A stretch of 16,686 nt of DNA from positions 1-16,686 of the forward strand of contig CAKSJL010000036.1 in assembly GCA_934463345.1 (NCBI GenBank), given 5' to 3'. A program made the position numbers and the translations under genes. This DNA comes from an uncultured Oscillospiraceae bacterium. GTDB lineage: Bacteria > Bacillota > Clostridia > Oscillospirales > Ruminococcaceae. This document shows positions 1 to 8,468 of this stretch, one piece after another. Position 1 is the first letter of the stretch, and each line of letters opens with the position of its first letter. The notes beneath the pieces were generated by a model. It searched no databases, had not been told where the DNA came from, and saw only the letters and a program-made list of their open reading frames with translations.

Positions 1-355
1 TCACAAAAAGACAGGCTCTATCATCAACATGGCATCGGTTGTTGGCGTACACGGCAACGCCGGTCAAGCAAACTACTCTGCATCAAAGGCTGCGATAATC
101 GGTATGACAAAAACGATTGCAAAAGAACTTGGTTCAAGAAATGTAAATGTTAATGCCGTAGCTCCGGGATTTATCAAAACGCCTATGACTGATAAGCTTA
201 CAGAGGAACAGAGAAATGCAATGATAGGACAGATCGCAATGAAGCGCTACGGACTTCCGGAGGAAATTGCCGGCGTTGTATCATTCCTGGCGTCAAAGGA
301 TTCAAGCTATGTTACAGGACAGGTAATTGAGATATCAGGCGGTCTTTCAATGTAA
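1..355 (+). CDS. fabG: 3-oxoacyl-ACP reductase FabG (3' part, 5' end outside window)
   Basis: This is the C-terminal 117 residues of a short-chain dehydrogenase/reductase, read in frame from base 2. The enzyme reduces 3-oxoacyl-ACP to 3-hydroxyacyl-ACP with NADPH in the cytoplasmic type II fatty-acid cycle. The visible part carries the catalytic Ser (MASVVG, fragment residue 12) and the YSASK motif (Tyr25, Lys29), followed by the family's VNAVAPGFI segment and the [13 protein letters not shown] end. The N-terminal Rossmann glycine motif lies outside the window. The next gene is fabF, 119 nt downstream, a typical FabG-FabF pairing in Firmicutes fatty-acid clusters. That context favours FabG over another SDR. 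The 3' end is intact, ending in TAA. Confidence 0.95.
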   Translation, partial: HKKTGSIINMASVVGVHGNAGQANYSASKAAIIGMTKTIAKELGSRNVNVNAVAPGFIKTPMTDKLTEEQRNAMIGQIAMKRYGLPEEIAGVVSFLASKDSSYVTGQVIEISGGLSM

Positions 356-419
356 TTATAAAGGCGATATGCACAGGCTGAAATAAACATTTGTGCGTAG
401 CAGTAAAAATAATAAGTTA

Positions 420-449
420 CAGTGAATTTAAAATGCTTTGGATTCACTG
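420..449 (+). promoter_or_regulatory. Stem-loop in the fabG-fabF gap, just upstream of the fabF RBS
   Basis: CAGTGAAT (420-427) and ATTCACTG (442-449) are perfect inverted repeats. Pairing can continue inward through two G-U pairs and three A-U pairs to a 4-nt loop (433-436), giving a stem of about 13 bp. No T-run follows, so it is not a typical intrinsic terminator. It ends 12 nt before the AGGAACAGG-type RBS of fabF. A shorter GCACA/TGTGC repeat (371-375, 392-396) lies just upstream. It may be an mRNA-processing or stability element; the role is inference. Confidence 0.5.
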
Positions 450-474
450 CGGCTTAAGAAAAGGAACAGGATAT

Positions 475-1713
475 ATGAGCAGAAGAGTTGTTATTACAGG
501 ACTTGGTACTATAAATCCACTCGGAAATAATGTTCACGATTTCTGGGAGGGAGTTAAGGCAAATAAACTTGGAATTGCAAAAATAGAGCAGTTTGAAACG
601 GATGATATCGGTGTAAGCGTTGCCGGAGAGGTAAAGGGCTTTGAACCGACAGATTTCATCGAGAAAAAGGAAGCAAGAAAAATGGAGCGCTTTACACAGT
701 TTGCGGTAGTTGCATCTGAGGAAGCGCTGAAAGACAGCGGAACTGATTTCAAGGATCTTGATCCTTTCAGGGTCGGAGTTATTATCGGCTGCGGAATCGG
801 CGGAATCGGTCTTACTCTGAGCGAGTATGAAAAAAATCTGAACAAAGGACCAAACAGGGTTTCACCTTTCTATGTTCCGATGATGATAAGCAATATGGCG
901 GCGGGTCAGGTTTCAATGAAAACCGGATTTAAGGGAGATAATTTCTCGACCGTTACAGCCTGCGCATCGGGAACGCATGCGATAGGCGAATCTTTCAGAA
1001 AGATCAAGGACGGTTATCTTGATGCAGCTCTCTGCGGCGGTACTGAATCGGCGGTTCTGAGATTTACTCTTGCAGGCTTCAACAACATGAAAGCGCTTTC
1101 AAAGACGGCTGATCCGGAAAGAGCTTCAATTCCTTTTGACAAGGACAGAAACGGATTTGTACTGGGCGAGGGCTGCGGTATGCTGATGCTTGAGGAATAT
1201 GAGCATGCAAAGGCAAGGGGTGCTAAGATATATGCTGAGCTTGCCGGATATGGCGCAACCTGTGATGCATATCATATAACATCTCCTGATCCGGAGGGAG
1301 AGGGAGCAGCTGCGGCAATGAAAAATGCGTATACTGAAGCTGGTCTGAAACCGGATGAGGTTACTTATATCAATGCGCATGGAACATCGACAGGCTTAAA
1401 CGACAAGTTTGAGACTATTGCGGTAAAGAAGGCTCTGGGCGACGCAGCAAAGACAGTAAAGATAAATTCAACAAAGTCTATGATAGGACATCTGCTTGGT
1501 GCAGCAGGCGGCGTTGAAGCAGTTGTAACAGCACTCAGCATAAAAAATGACTTTATTCACAGAACTATTGGTTACAAGACTCCTGATGAGGAATGTGATC
1601 TTGATTACTGTGTTGAGAGCAATATTGAAATGCCTGTCAATGCGGCGCTTTCAAATTCCCTCGGCTTCGGCGGACACAATGCGACTATCTGTATGAAAAA
1701 GGTTACTGACTAA
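475..1713 (+). CDS. fabF: Beta-ketoacyl-ACP synthase II (FabF)
   Basis: This 412-residue condensing enzyme extends acyl-ACP with malonyl-ACP in fatty-acid elongation. The catalytic triad is visible: Cys163 in TACASGTHAIG, His302 in NAHGTSTGLND and His339 in KSMIGHLLGAAGG. The glycine-rich GFGGHN end starts at Phe398-Gly399. Length and motif positions match E. coli FabF almost residue for residue. I chose the ATG at 475 because the protein then begins MSRRVVITGLG, the usual family start, and AGGAACAGG lies just upstream. An in-frame TTG at 391 would add 28 residues unlike the family. The stop is 11 nt before accB, so the two are probably co-transcribed. FabB/FabF assignment rests on similarity recognised by eye. 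Confidence 0.97.
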   Translation: MSRRVVITGLGTINPLGNNVHDFWEGVKANKLGIAKIEQFETDDIGVSVAGEVKGFEPTDFIEKKEARKMERFTQFAVVASEEALKDSGTDFKDLDPFRVGVIIGCGIGGIGLTLSEYEKNLNKGPNRVSPFYVPMMISNMAAGQVSMKTGFKGDNFSTVTACASGTHAIGESFRKIKDGYLDAALCGGTESAVLRFTLAGFNNMKALSKTADPERASIPFDKDRNGFVLGEGCGMLMLEEYEHAKARGAKIYAELAGYGATCDAYHITSPDPEGEGAAAAMKNAYTEAGLKPDEVTYINAHGTSTGLNDKFETIAVKKALGDAAKTVKINSTKSMIGHLLGAAGGVEAVVTALSIKNDFIHRTIGYKTPDEECDLDYCVESNIEMPVNAALSNSLGFGGHNATICMKKVTD

Positions 1714-1724
1714 GGGGGAAAATT

Positions 1725-2234
1725 ATGAGCGAAAACATGATTGCATGCAATCTGACCTTTGAGGAGATAAACAGGCTTGCTGACAAGGTCGAAAACGGAA
1801 AGCTTTCCAAAATAAAAATCAAGAATGGCGACTGTGAAGTTACCATTGAAAAGGAAACTAAGGTTTTAAAGCAGGCTGCTCCGGCGGAATTCTGCATGGG
1901 CACAGGCGTAATGCCTGCTGGTCAGACAGCCTCTGCACCTGAAGCTGCACCGGCTGGAACTGAAACAGTTCCATCTGCGGCAGAGCCTGAAAAGATCAGC
2001 GGAAACGTTGTCAAAGCGCCGATTGTCGGCACATACTATTCAAAGCCGGGACCTGACAAGGAGACCTTTGTGGAAGTCGGAAAGACAGTTAAAAAGGGCG
2101 ATGTGCTTATGATAATAGAGTCAATGAAGCTTATGAATGAGGTTCAGAGTGAATTTGACGGAGTTGTCAAGGAAATACTTGTTACAGACGGAACAGCGGT
2201 TGAATATGATCAGCCGATCATGATAATCGGATAA
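1725..2234 (+). CDS. accB: Biotin carboxyl carrier protein of acetyl-CoA carboxylase (AccB)
   Basis: This 169-residue protein carries the biotin that shuttles CO2 between biotin carboxylase (AccC) and carboxyltransferase (AccD/AccA) when malonyl-CoA is made. Residues 1-50 form the N-terminal domain ([18 protein letters not shown]). Residues 50-90 are an Ala/Pro/Glu-rich flexible linker. Residues 94-169 are the biotinyl domain. The biotinylated lysine is Lys135 in the ESMKLMNE motif, 34 residues from the C terminus as is usual for the family. A strong RBS (AAGGGGGAA) overlaps the fabF stop region. fabZ starts 11 nt downstream. The linker has a stretch, GTGVMPAGQ, less Pro/Ala-rich than is common, but nothing suggests loss of function. 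Confidence 0.97.
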   Translation: MSENMIACNLTFEEINRLADKVENGKLSKIKIKNGDCEVTIEKETKVLKQAAPAEFCMGTGVMPAGQTASAPEAAPAGTETVPSAAEPEKISGNVVKAPIVGTYYSKPGPDKETFVEVGKTVKKGDVLMIIESMKLMNEVQSEFDGVVKEILVTDGTAVEYDQPIMIIG

Positions 2235-2245
2235 GGGAGGAAAAT

Positions 2246-2680
2246 ATGTCTGAGGTTGTTTATAATAAAGAACAGATTAAGGAGATTATTCCTCATCGTG
2301 ATCCGTTTCTTCTGATAGATGAAATAAATGAAATGGAGCCTGGAAAAAGGGTCGTTGCAACAAAGTATATGAGCCCTGATGATTACTGGTTCAAGGGACA
2401 TTTTCCGGATTATCCTGTAACGCCGGGAGTTCTTATGATTGAAATGATGGCGCAGGCAGGATGCGCTGCAATGCTTGTACTTCCCGAAAACAAGGGCAAG
2501 ATCGGATTTTTTGCCGGAATCGACAAGGCAAAGTTCAGACGTCAGGTCGTTCCGGGAGATACTCTCAGGATTGAGGTAGAGGTAATAAAGGTAAAAGGCC
2601 CTATCGGTATTGGAAGAGCTGTTGCAACAGTTGACGGACAGAAGGCTGTTTCCGCCGAGCTGACATTTGCGATAAAGTAA
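2246..2680 (+). CDS. fabZ: 3-hydroxyacyl-ACP dehydratase FabZ
   Basis: This 144-residue hot-dog-fold enzyme removes water from 3-hydroxyacyl-ACP to give trans-2-enoyl-ACP. The family motifs are clear: [11 protein letters not shown] at residues 15-25, and the catalytic region [22 protein letters not shown] with His52 and Glu66. The [20 protein letters not shown] segment follows. Length is standard. AAGGGAGGAAA lies a few bases before the ATG. The gene sits between accB and accC, an arrangement common in Clostridia and Lactobacillales fatty-acid operons, so the interruption of accBC is not unusual. It could in principle be called FabA-like, but the length and HFP motif fit FabZ. Confidence 0.97.
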   Translation: MSEVVYNKEQIKEIIPHRDPFLLIDEINEMEPGKRVVATKYMSPDDYWFKGHFPDYPVTPGVLMIEMMAQAGCAAMLVLPENKGKIGFFAGIDKAKFRRQVVPGDTLRIEVEVIKVKGPIGIGRAVATVDGQKAVSAELTFAIK

Positions 2681-2701
2681 TTTCTGAAAGTGAGCGATAG
2701 A

Positions 2702-4048
2702 ATGTTTAAAAAGATACTGATCGCCAACCGAGGCGAAATTGCTGTCAGAATCATAAGGGCATGCAGAGAGCTTGGAATACGCTGTGTTGCAGTATATTCA
2801 ACTGCTGACAGAAATGCGCTTCATGCCCAGATAGCTGATGAGGCTGTATGTATAGGTCCTGCTGAAACCAAGGACAGTTATCTTAACATGAAGGCTATAA
2901 TAGCGGCGTGTGAAATAACCGGCTGTGACGCAGTTCATCCCGGTTTTGGCTTCTTGTCTGAAAACGCTTCCTTTGCAAGAATGTGCAGGAAGTGCAACAT
3001 AGAGTTTATAGGCCCGTCTCCGGAGTCGATCGAAATGCTCGGCGATAAGGCTAATGCAAAGGAAACAATGAAAAATGCCGGTGTTCCGGTTATACCAGGC
3101 TCTGAGGGTGCAGTAAGGACTATAGAAGAAGCAAGGGCAGCGGCTGAAAAAATTGGTTTTCCGCTTCTGGTCAAGGCTTCGGCAGGCGGCGGCGGACGTG
3201 GGATCAGAATGGTTGAATCCATGGACGATCTTGAGGCACAGATCACTGCTGCACAGTCCGAGGCAAAAAGCTTTTTCGGCGATGATGCGGTCTATATGGA
3301 GCGGTTTGTTAAAAATCCACGCCATATCGAGATACAGATCCTTGCCGACAAGCAGGGAAATGTTATTCATCTGGGCGAACGTGACTGTAGCATGCAGCGC
3401 AGAAACCAGAAGGTTTTAGAGGAAAGTCCGAGTCCTGTAATGACCGATGAGCTTAGAGCAAGAATGGGTGAGGCGGCTGTCAGGGCTGCAAAGGTATGCG
3501 GTTATTACAATGCCGGTACTATTGAATTTCTTGTTGAGAATTCAAAGGATTTTTACTTCATGGAAATGAATACAAGAATTCAGGTTGAACATCCAGTAAC
3601 TGAATTTGTTACAGGAGTCGATCTTGTAAAGGCACAGATAAAGATAGCTGCCGGACTTCCGCTTGAATACAGGCAGGAGGATATTAAAATTTCGGGGCAT
3701 GCTATTGAGTGCCGCATAAACGCTGAAAATCCTAAGCTCAATTTCCGTCCTTCACCGGGAAAAATAATTGCTCTGCATACTCCGGGAGGTCCTGGAATAA
3801 GAATAGATTCAGCAGCATATCAGGGCTATACGATTTCCCCTTACTATGATTCCATGATTGCAAAGCTCATTGTTTATGCCCCGACAAGGGAAGAAGCAAT
3901 AATGAAAATGAAGTGGGCGCTTTCTGAATTTATAGTTGAAGGAATTGATACTAATATAGATTTTCAGCTTGCACTTATAAAATGTGATGCTTTTGAAAGC
4001 GGAGAATACAGCAACCGTTTTCTTGATACATTTAAGTTTGACGAATAG
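2702..4048 (+). CDS. accC: Acetyl-CoA carboxylase, biotin carboxylase subunit (AccC)
   Basis: This 448-residue ATP-grasp enzyme carboxylates the biotin on AccB using ATP and bicarbonate. It begins [17 protein letters not shown], the usual start of the family. The ATP-binding loop is [10 protein letters not shown] with Lys158. The active-site stretch [15 protein letters not shown] gives Glu288, Asn290, Arg292 and Glu296, matching E. coli numbering. [10 protein letters not shown] (around Lys237) supplies further substrate contacts. I chose the ATG at 2702. An in-frame GTG at 2690 would add four residues (MSDR) and has no RBS, whereas AAAGTGAG lies about 7 nt before the ATG. The RBS is weaker than those of neighbouring genes. 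The gene lies 21 nt after fabZ and 18 nt before accD. Confidence 0.97.
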   Translation: MFKKILIANRGEIAVRIIRACRELGIRCVAVYSTADRNALHAQIADEAVCIGPAETKDSYLNMKAIIAACEITGCDAVHPGFGFLSENASFARMCRKCNIEFIGPSPESIEMLGDKANAKETMKNAGVPVIPGSEGAVRTIEEARAAAEKIGFPLLVKASAGGGGRGIRMVESMDDLEAQITAAQSEAKSFFGDDAVYMERFVKNPRHIEIQILADKQGNVIHLGERDCSMQRRNQKVLEESPSPVMTDELRARMGEAAVRAAKVCGYYNAGTIEFLVENSKDFYFMEMNTRIQVEHPVTEFVTGVDLVKAQIKIAAGLPLEYRQEDIKISGHAIECRINAENPKLNFRPSPGKIIALHTPGGPGIRIDSAAYQGYTISPYYDSMIAKLIVYAPTREEAIMKMKWALSEFIVEGIDTNIDFQLALIKCDAFESGEYSNRFLDTFKFDE

Positions 4049-4066
4049 AAAGGCGGCGGATAAAAA

Positions 4067-4951
4067 ATGTTGGAGGATCTTTTCAAGGTCGTTACCACAC
4101 GATTCAACGGCAGCGAAAAAGCTGAAACAAAATCTGCTGCCGACAAAAACAATATTCCTGACGATCTGCTTTATAAATGCCCGAGATGTCGGAGCGTTAT
4201 CTTTGAGGACGAAATAAAGGCAATGAATATGGTCTGCCCGAACTGCAATTATCATGCAAGGCTGACAGCTCAGGAAAGACTCAGAATCACTGTTGACAAG
4301 GGAACGTTCAGGGAAATTGACGGCGATATGATAAGCAAAAATCCTATTGATTTTCCGGGCTACAACGAGAAGCAGGAGCAGCTTCGGGAAAAGACAGGAC
4401 TCAATGACGCTGTTGTGACCGGAGAGGCAGAGATAAGAGGGATCCCGGTCGTAATAGGCGTAATGGATTCGAGATACATGATGGCGTCAATGGGAAGCGT
4501 TGTCGGCGAAAAGCTCACAAGGGCATTTGAATATGCTGCAAAAAACAAAATGCCGGTTATACTGTTTACAGCCTCCGGCGGCGCAAGAATGCAGGAGGGG
4601 ATCATCTCGCTTATGCAGATGGCTAAAACTTCGGGCGCTGTTTCAAAGCATGATGACGCAGGACAGCTTTATATAACTGTTCTGACAGACCCGACTACCG
4701 GCGGCGTTACCGCTTCATTTGCGTCTCTGGGAGATATTATAATTGCTGAGCCGAAAGTTCTTGTAGGCTTTGCAGGCAGACGTGTTATAGAGGGAACGAT
4801 AAAGCAGAGGCTTCCTGATGACTTTCAGCTTGCAGAATTTCTGCTTGAAAAAGGCTTTATAGACATGATAGTTGAAAGGCGCAAGATGAGAAGCGTTCTT
4901 TCACATCTTCTGAAGCTTCATGGCTATCTGCCTGAAAAGGAGGGACGCTGA
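4067..4951 (+). CDS. accD: Acetyl-CoA carboxylase carboxyltransferase, beta subunit (AccD)
   Basis: This 294-residue subunit works with AccA to move the carboxyl group from carboxybiotin to acetyl-CoA. It has the N-terminal four-cysteine zinc finger (Cys38, Cys41, Cys57, Cys60, as CPRC and CPNC) typical of bacterial AccD. The crotonase-fold catalytic core includes SGGARMQEG (170-178) and the TDPTTGGVTASFASLGD segment. AAAGGCGGCGGA provides the RBS. The stop codon is one base before the accA start, so the two subunits are probably translationally coupled, which suits an alpha2beta2 complex. Nothing looks truncated. Confidence 0.97.
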   Translation: MLEDLFKVVTTRFNGSEKAETKSAADKNNIPDDLLYKCPRCRSVIFEDEIKAMNMVCPNCNYHARLTAQERLRITVDKGTFREIDGDMISKNPIDFPGYNEKQEQLREKTGLNDAVVTGEAEIRGIPVVIGVMDSRYMMASMGSVVGEKLTRAFEYAAKNKMPVILFTASGGARMQEGIISLMQMAKTSGAVSKHDDAGQLYITVLTDPTTGGVTASFASLGDIIIAEPKVLVGFAGRRVIEGTIKQRLPDDFQLAEFLLEKGFIDMIVERRKMRSVLSHLLKLHGYLPEKEGR

Positions 4952-4952
4952 G

Positions 4953-5756
4953 ATGAATACCAGAACACCATGGGAAAGGCAGGAGATCCTTCGCAGCAAG
5001 GATCGTCCTACAATCAACGACTACATTCCTTTAATATTTGACGAGTTTTATGAGCTTCATGGCGACAGGCATTATGGTGACGATGCGGCAATACTCGGCG
5101 GAATTGCACGCCTGGACGGCGTGCCGGTTACGGTCATAGCCGAGGTAAAGGGAAGAAATCTTGACGAGAATAAAAAAACCAATTTTGCTATGCCTCATCC
5201 GGAGGGTTACAGAAAGGCTTTGAGACTTGCAAAGCAGGCTGAGAAGTTCCACAGACCGGTTGTGTGCTTTATCGATACTCCGGGAGCATTTTGCGGTGTT
5301 GAGGCTGAGGAAAGAGGTCAGGGTGAAGCGATCGCAAAGAATATTATGGAATTTATGCGTCTTAAAACACCTGTAACCTCAGTTGTTCTGGGCGAAGGCG
5401 GAAGCGGCGGAGCATTGGCGCTCGGCGTATGTGACAGACTTGCAATGCTGGAAAATGCTCTTTATTCTGTTATTTCTCCGAGAGGCTGTGCAAGCATTCT
5501 CTGGAAAGATGCCGGAAGAGAACGTGAGGCGTGTGAAATTCTGAGAATAACTGCTGAGGATATGCTTGAAATGGGCGTCGCAGAAGCAATTATCGAAGAG
5601 CCTAATGGCAGCGCACATTACGATTTAGATAAAATTGCAGAAAATATTAAAGTATTTTTGTCAGATACTATAAAGGAAAATTTGCAAAAAGATATTGACA
5701 TTTTGCTTGAAGCAAGGTACACTAAGTTTAGAAAAATCGGCGAGTATGCTGAATAG
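4953..5756 (+). CDS. accA: Acetyl-CoA carboxylase carboxyltransferase, alpha subunit (AccA)
   Basis: This 267-residue alpha subunit completes the carboxyltransferase. Visible motifs are [17 protein letters not shown] (34-50), [17 protein letters not shown] (107-123) and the oxyanion-hole [12 protein letters not shown] (147-158), followed by [12 protein letters not shown]. It is shorter than the E. coli protein (319 residues) because the long N-terminal helical segment is reduced; short forms are common in Clostridia. The start at 4953 follows AAAGGAGGG by about 8 nt. An earlier in-frame ATG at 4920 lies inside accD and lacks this spacing. A 71-nt gap with a stem-loop separates it from acpP. 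Confidence 0.96.
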   Translation: MNTRTPWERQEILRSKDRPTINDYIPLIFDEFYELHGDRHYGDDAAILGGIARLDGVPVTVIAEVKGRNLDENKKTNFAMPHPEGYRKALRLAKQAEKFHRPVVCFIDTPGAFCGVEAEERGQGEAIAKNIMEFMRLKTPVTSVVLGEGGSGGALALGVCDRLAMLENALYSVISPRGCASILWKDAGREREACEILRITAEDMLEMGVAEAIIEEPNGSAHYDLDKIAENIKVFLSDTIKENLQKDIDILLEARYTKFRKIGEYAE

Positions 5757-5775
5757 TTGAAAGTTACAAAAGCTA

Positions 5776-5800
5776 TATAGGCGAATTAAGCCTTTATATA
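5776..5800 (+). promoter_or_regulatory. Small stem-loop in the accA-acpP gap
   Basis: AGGC (5779-5782) and GCCT (5790-5793) pair around a 7-nt loop. The A/T-rich flanks (TATAT and TTTATATA) can extend the stem if a small bulge is allowed. No T-run follows, and I could not find a credible -35/-10 pair in the 71-nt gap. It may mark an RNA processing site that lets the short acpP message accumulate, but that is inference from position only. Confidence 0.3.
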
Positions 5801-5827
5801 AAAAATAGACAATGGAGGAAGAATAAG

Positions 5828-6055
5828 ATGGTTTTTGACAAGGTAAAAGAGCTTATTGTTGACCAGCTTGATGTTGAAGAAGATAATGTAAAGATGGAGT
5901 CAGTTATTATTGATGATTTAGGCGCAGATTCACTTGATGTTGTTGATCTGGTTATGTCAATCGAAGAGGAATTCGATATGGAGATTCCGGACGAGGCTGT
6001 TGAGAAAATCAAGACAGTCGGCGATATCGTAAGCTACATCGAAAACAACCAGTAA
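5828..6055 (+). CDS. acpP: Acyl carrier protein (AcpP)
   Basis: This 75-residue, very acidic protein carries the growing acyl chain on a phosphopantetheine arm throughout fatty-acid synthesis. The arm attaches to Ser35 in [10 protein letters not shown], the classic DSL motif at the start of helix II. The rest ([31 protein letters not shown]) is standard ACP. TGGAGGAA lies about 10 nt before the ATG. It is the last gene of the fatty-acid operon and is followed by a stem-loop and then a strong terminator. The gene order, ACP after accA rather than next to fabF or fabD, is somewhat less common; a second acpP elsewhere in the genome is possible. Confidence 0.97.
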   Translation: MVFDKVKELIVDQLDVEEDNVKMESVIIDDLGADSLDVVDLVMSIEEEFDMEIPDEAVEKIKTVGDIVSYIENNQ

Positions 6056-6068
6056 TATCAGGAGCTTG

Positions 6069-6101
6069 TACCAATAAGCTATATATCATATCTTTTTGGT
6101 A
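6069..6101 (+). other. Imperfect stem-loop in the acpP 3' UTR
   Basis: TACCAATAAG (6069-6078) pairs with CTTTTTGGTA (6092-6101) with one T-T mismatch and a 13-nt loop. No T-run follows, so it is probably not a terminator itself. It sits 14 nt after the acpP stop and could protect the message end. Confidence 0.3.
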
Positions 6102-6133
6102 AGGGTTCTGGAAAATACGTTTGATTTTCAAAT

Positions 6134-6174
6134 AAAAAAACCGGCAGGACATCTGGAATATCCTGTCGGTTTTT
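6134..6174. terminator. Bidirectional intrinsic terminator between acpP and feoB
   Basis: CCGGCAGGA (6141-6149) and TCCTGTCGG (6161-6169) form a 9-bp stem with one G-U pair and an 11-nt loop. An A-run (6134-6140) precedes it and a T-run (6170-6174) follows, so it can stop transcription from either side. It lies between two convergent genes, where a shared terminator is expected. Confidence 0.9.
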
Positions 6175-6204
6175 CTTTGATTTTTACAAAAATAGTAAAT
6201 ACGT

Positions 6205-8331
6205 TTAAAATAATCGGGAAATGTTTGAAATAAGCGCACATAGAACAACGCCGAATGCTGTCGGGAGAAGTATTGCCGCAGCGGTCCACTTTAAGCTGCC
6301 TGTTTCTTTTTTTATTGTAAGACAGGTTGTCGAGCAGGGGAAATGAAACAGAATGAATATCATGGTGCAGACTGCTGTTACCCATGTCCAGCCGTTTTCA
6401 GTGAGGATACTTTTCAGTATATCAGTGCTTTCTGCTTCAATAAGACAGCCTGATGATGTATATGCCATCATTATTATCGGTATTACAATTTCATTTGCAG
6501 GAAATCCCAGAATGAACGCAAGAAGAATTTTTCCATCCATGCCGAGAAATTTTCCGACAGGTTCAAGAATATCCGAGAGCAGAGAAAGAATTGTTGAATC
6601 TCCCAAAGAGGTATTTGCAAGAATCCATATTATAAGTCCTGCCGGAACTGCAACTGCGCAGGCTCTTCCAAGTACAAATATAGTACGGTCAAATATGGAG
6701 CGTACAATTACCTTGCCTATCTGCGGCTTGCGGTATGGGGGAAGCTCAAGGGTGAATGCCGATGGAACGCCTTTCAGAACCGTTACAGAAAGTAGCCACG
6801 ATGCAAGAAGCGTTGCTCCGACTCCGGCAAGTATAACGCCGAGTAGTATAAGAGCAGATGCAAGAGAACGTCCAAGACCGCACAGCGAAGCTGTAAAAAA
6901 CATTGTTATAATTGAAATAAGAGACGGAAAACGACCGTTGCAGGGAACAAAGCTGTTTGTAAGAATTGCTATAAGGCGTTCACGGGGAGAATCAATGATG
7001 CGGCAGCCTGTGACCCCTGCGGCATTGCACCCGAAACCCATGCACATAGTAAGCGCCTGCTTTCCGCAGGAATTAGCCTTTCTGAACTGCTTATCGAGAT
7101 TAAATGCTGCACGAGGCAGATAGCCTAGATCTTCAAGAAGCGTGAACAACGGAAAAAAGATTGCCATCGGCGGCAGCATTACAGAAACGACCCATGCAAG
7201 AACACGATATATGCCGTTTACAGCAAGATCTGTTACAACCGGAGCGCAGTTTATGTAATTTAAAAATCGTTCAATTTGCCCTCCGAGGAAAAAAAGTCCG
7301 TCCGACAGAAGTTTTGACGGATAATTTGCGCCGACTATTGTAATCCAGAATATTATGCCGAGTATTCCTATCATTATTGGTATGCCGAATATTCTGCTTG
7401 TCAGTATGCGGTCAATTTTACGGTCACGTTCATAGTATCCCTTGCTTCTGAGCGTTATAACTCTTCTGGCAATCTCTTCGGCCGAATTTATTATGCATGA
7501 AATTATCTCGTCGCTGATGTTCTGTGGGTTATAGCTTTTTCTTGCCAGTGCCTCACGGCAGACATTAAGCGTTCCGAAAATCTCCTCCTCAATATCATTT
7601 CCCAGGAAACTGTTTATAGAGTTTGTCAGCGAATCATTTCTGTCAATAAGCTTTATTGCTGTCCATCTCTGCGGAAGAAATCCATCAGTGAATGGTAAGA
7701 GTTTTGATGATAATCTTGATATTTCCTCTTCAAGACTTCTGCTGTATGAAGGGATAAAGGCGGTTTCAGGGGGATTTTCAATAATATTTTCTACTGCGTC
7801 CATCAATTTGTCAAGTCCTTTTTCTTCTCTGGCTGTTACTCCGACAACGGGAATACCCAGAATATCTGAAAGCAGTTCTGTGTTTATGCTGATGCCCTTT
7901 TTGGCTGCTTCATCAAGAAGATTTATGCAGAGAACGGTTTTCGGGGTTATTTCGAGCGTCTGCAAAAGCAGGTTCAGATTTCTTTCAAGACATGTTGCAT
8001 CGCATACAACTATGACTGCATCCGGCATGCCAAAACATATAAAATCTCTTGCGGCTTCTTCCTCTGCTGAGTGAGCCATAAGGGAATACGTTCCGGGAAG
8101 GTCTGCAAGAATATATTTTTTTCCGTTGTGTTCACATTTTCCAGCAGCATTTGTAACAGTTTTTCCTGCCCAGTTTCCGGTGTGCTGCTTCATGCCGGTG
8201 AGGGCGTTAAAAACTGTCGATTTGCCGACATTGGGATTTCCTGCGAGAGCTATAAGATATTCTCCATCACTTTTCTGCGGAGCTTTACCGGAAAAGGTCT
8301 TTTTTCCGGTTGACTGTGAAGTTAGTCCCAT
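6205..8331 (-). CDS. feoB: Ferrous iron transport protein FeoB
   Basis: This 708-residue membrane protein imports Fe2+ (possibly another divalent metal) and carries its own cytoplasmic G domain. G1 is GNPNVGKS (31-38), G2 lies near Thr59, G3 is DLPG (77-80), G4 is NLLD (137-140) and G5 is near TAREEKG. The membrane part starts at about residue 313 and holds DLGYLPRAAF (401-410), the first gate motif GFGCNAAGVTGC (432-443), FVPCNGRFP (462-469), PANEIV (611-616) and FPCSTTC (664-670). The start at 8331 follows AAGGAGGAAATT. The open frame runs 60 codons further upstream only by chance, through the promoter region. No feoA or feoC is adjacent. The G and first gate motifs are as expected for a Clostridia FeoB. 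Metal specificity cannot be read from sequence. Confidence 0.95.
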   Translation of the reverse strand: MGLTSQSTGKKTFSGKAPQKSDGEYLIALAGNPNVGKSTVFNALTGMKQHTGNWAGKTVTNAAGKCEHNGKKYILADLPGTYSLMAHSAEEEAARDFICFGMPDAVIVVCDATCLERNLNLLLQTLEITPKTVLCINLLDEAAKKGISINTELLSDILGIPVVGVTAREEKGLDKLMDAVENIIENPPETAFIPSYSRSLEEEISRLSSKLLPFTDGFLPQRWTAIKLIDRNDSLTNSINSFLGNDIEEEIFGTLNVCREALARKSYNPQNISDEIISCIINSAEEIARRVITLRSKGYYERDRKIDRILTSRIFGIPIMIGILGIIFWITIVGANYPSKLLSDGLFFLGGQIERFLNYINCAPVVTDLAVNGIYRVLAWVVSVMLPPMAIFFPLFTLLEDLGYLPRAAFNLDKQFRKANSCGKQALTMCMGFGCNAAGVTGCRIIDSPRERLIAILTNSFVPCNGRFPSLISIITMFFTASLCGLGRSLASALILLGVILAGVGATLLASWLLSVTVLKGVPSAFTLELPPYRKPQIGKVIVRSIFDRTIFVLGRACAVAVPAGLIIWILANTSLGDSTILSLLSDILEPVGKFLGMDGKILLAFILGFPANEIVIPIIMMAYTSSGCLIEAESTDILKSILTENGWTWVTAVCTMIFILFHFPCSTTCLTIKKETGSLKWTAAAILLPTAFGVVLCALISNISRLF

Positions 8332-8374
8332 AATTTCCTCCTTAGACCTGCGACTGTCTGAATACAGGTTCTTA

Positions 8375-8403
8375 TTTATAATATGAGGAAAACGACTTGT
8401 CTG
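8375..8403 (-). promoter_or_regulatory. Candidate sigma-A promoter for feoB
   Basis: Read on the minus strand, CAGACA (8398-8403) and TATAAA (8375-8380) are separated by exactly 17 bp. This matches 4 of 6 and 5 of 6 consensus positions. It lies 44 bp before the feoB start. Confidence 0.45.
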
Positions 8404-8413
8404 ATACATGTAT
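8404..8413. promoter_or_regulatory. Perfect 10-bp palindrome ATACATGTAT next to the feoB -35
   Basis: ATACATGTAT is a perfect palindrome immediately upstream of the candidate feoB -35 hexamer. Its position suits a regulator site. It does not look like a canonical 19-bp Fur box, so no regulator is named. A palindrome this short can occur by chance in A/T-rich DNA. Confidence 0.25.
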
Positions 8414-8468
8414 TTACTATTCTGATGCAAAAGCATATTGTATAATAGGAAACATATTTCTGATTTTC

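Noticed and set aside
391-474. Upstream extension of fabF from a TTG codon
   Set aside because: It adds 28 residues unlike any FabF and spans the stem-loop and RBS. The ATG at 475 has the RBS and the family start.
2246-2680. fabZ splitting accB from accC as an unusual rearrangement
   Set aside because: This accB-fabZ-accC order is common in Firmicutes fatty-acid operons.
2690-2701. GTG start for accC
   Set aside because: No RBS precedes it, and the family starts at [12 protein letters not shown], encoded from 2702.
6353-7123. 256-codon open frame opposite feoB
   Set aside because: It lies wholly antisense to a clear FeoB membrane domain and has no recognisable motifs, so it is a shadow frame.
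8441-8446. TATAAT on the plus strand as a sigma-A promoter for the sigma gene
   Set aside because: No acceptable -35 lies 16-18 bp upstream and there is no exact TGn extension. The ECF-type elements downstream fit better, though it could be a secondary promoter.
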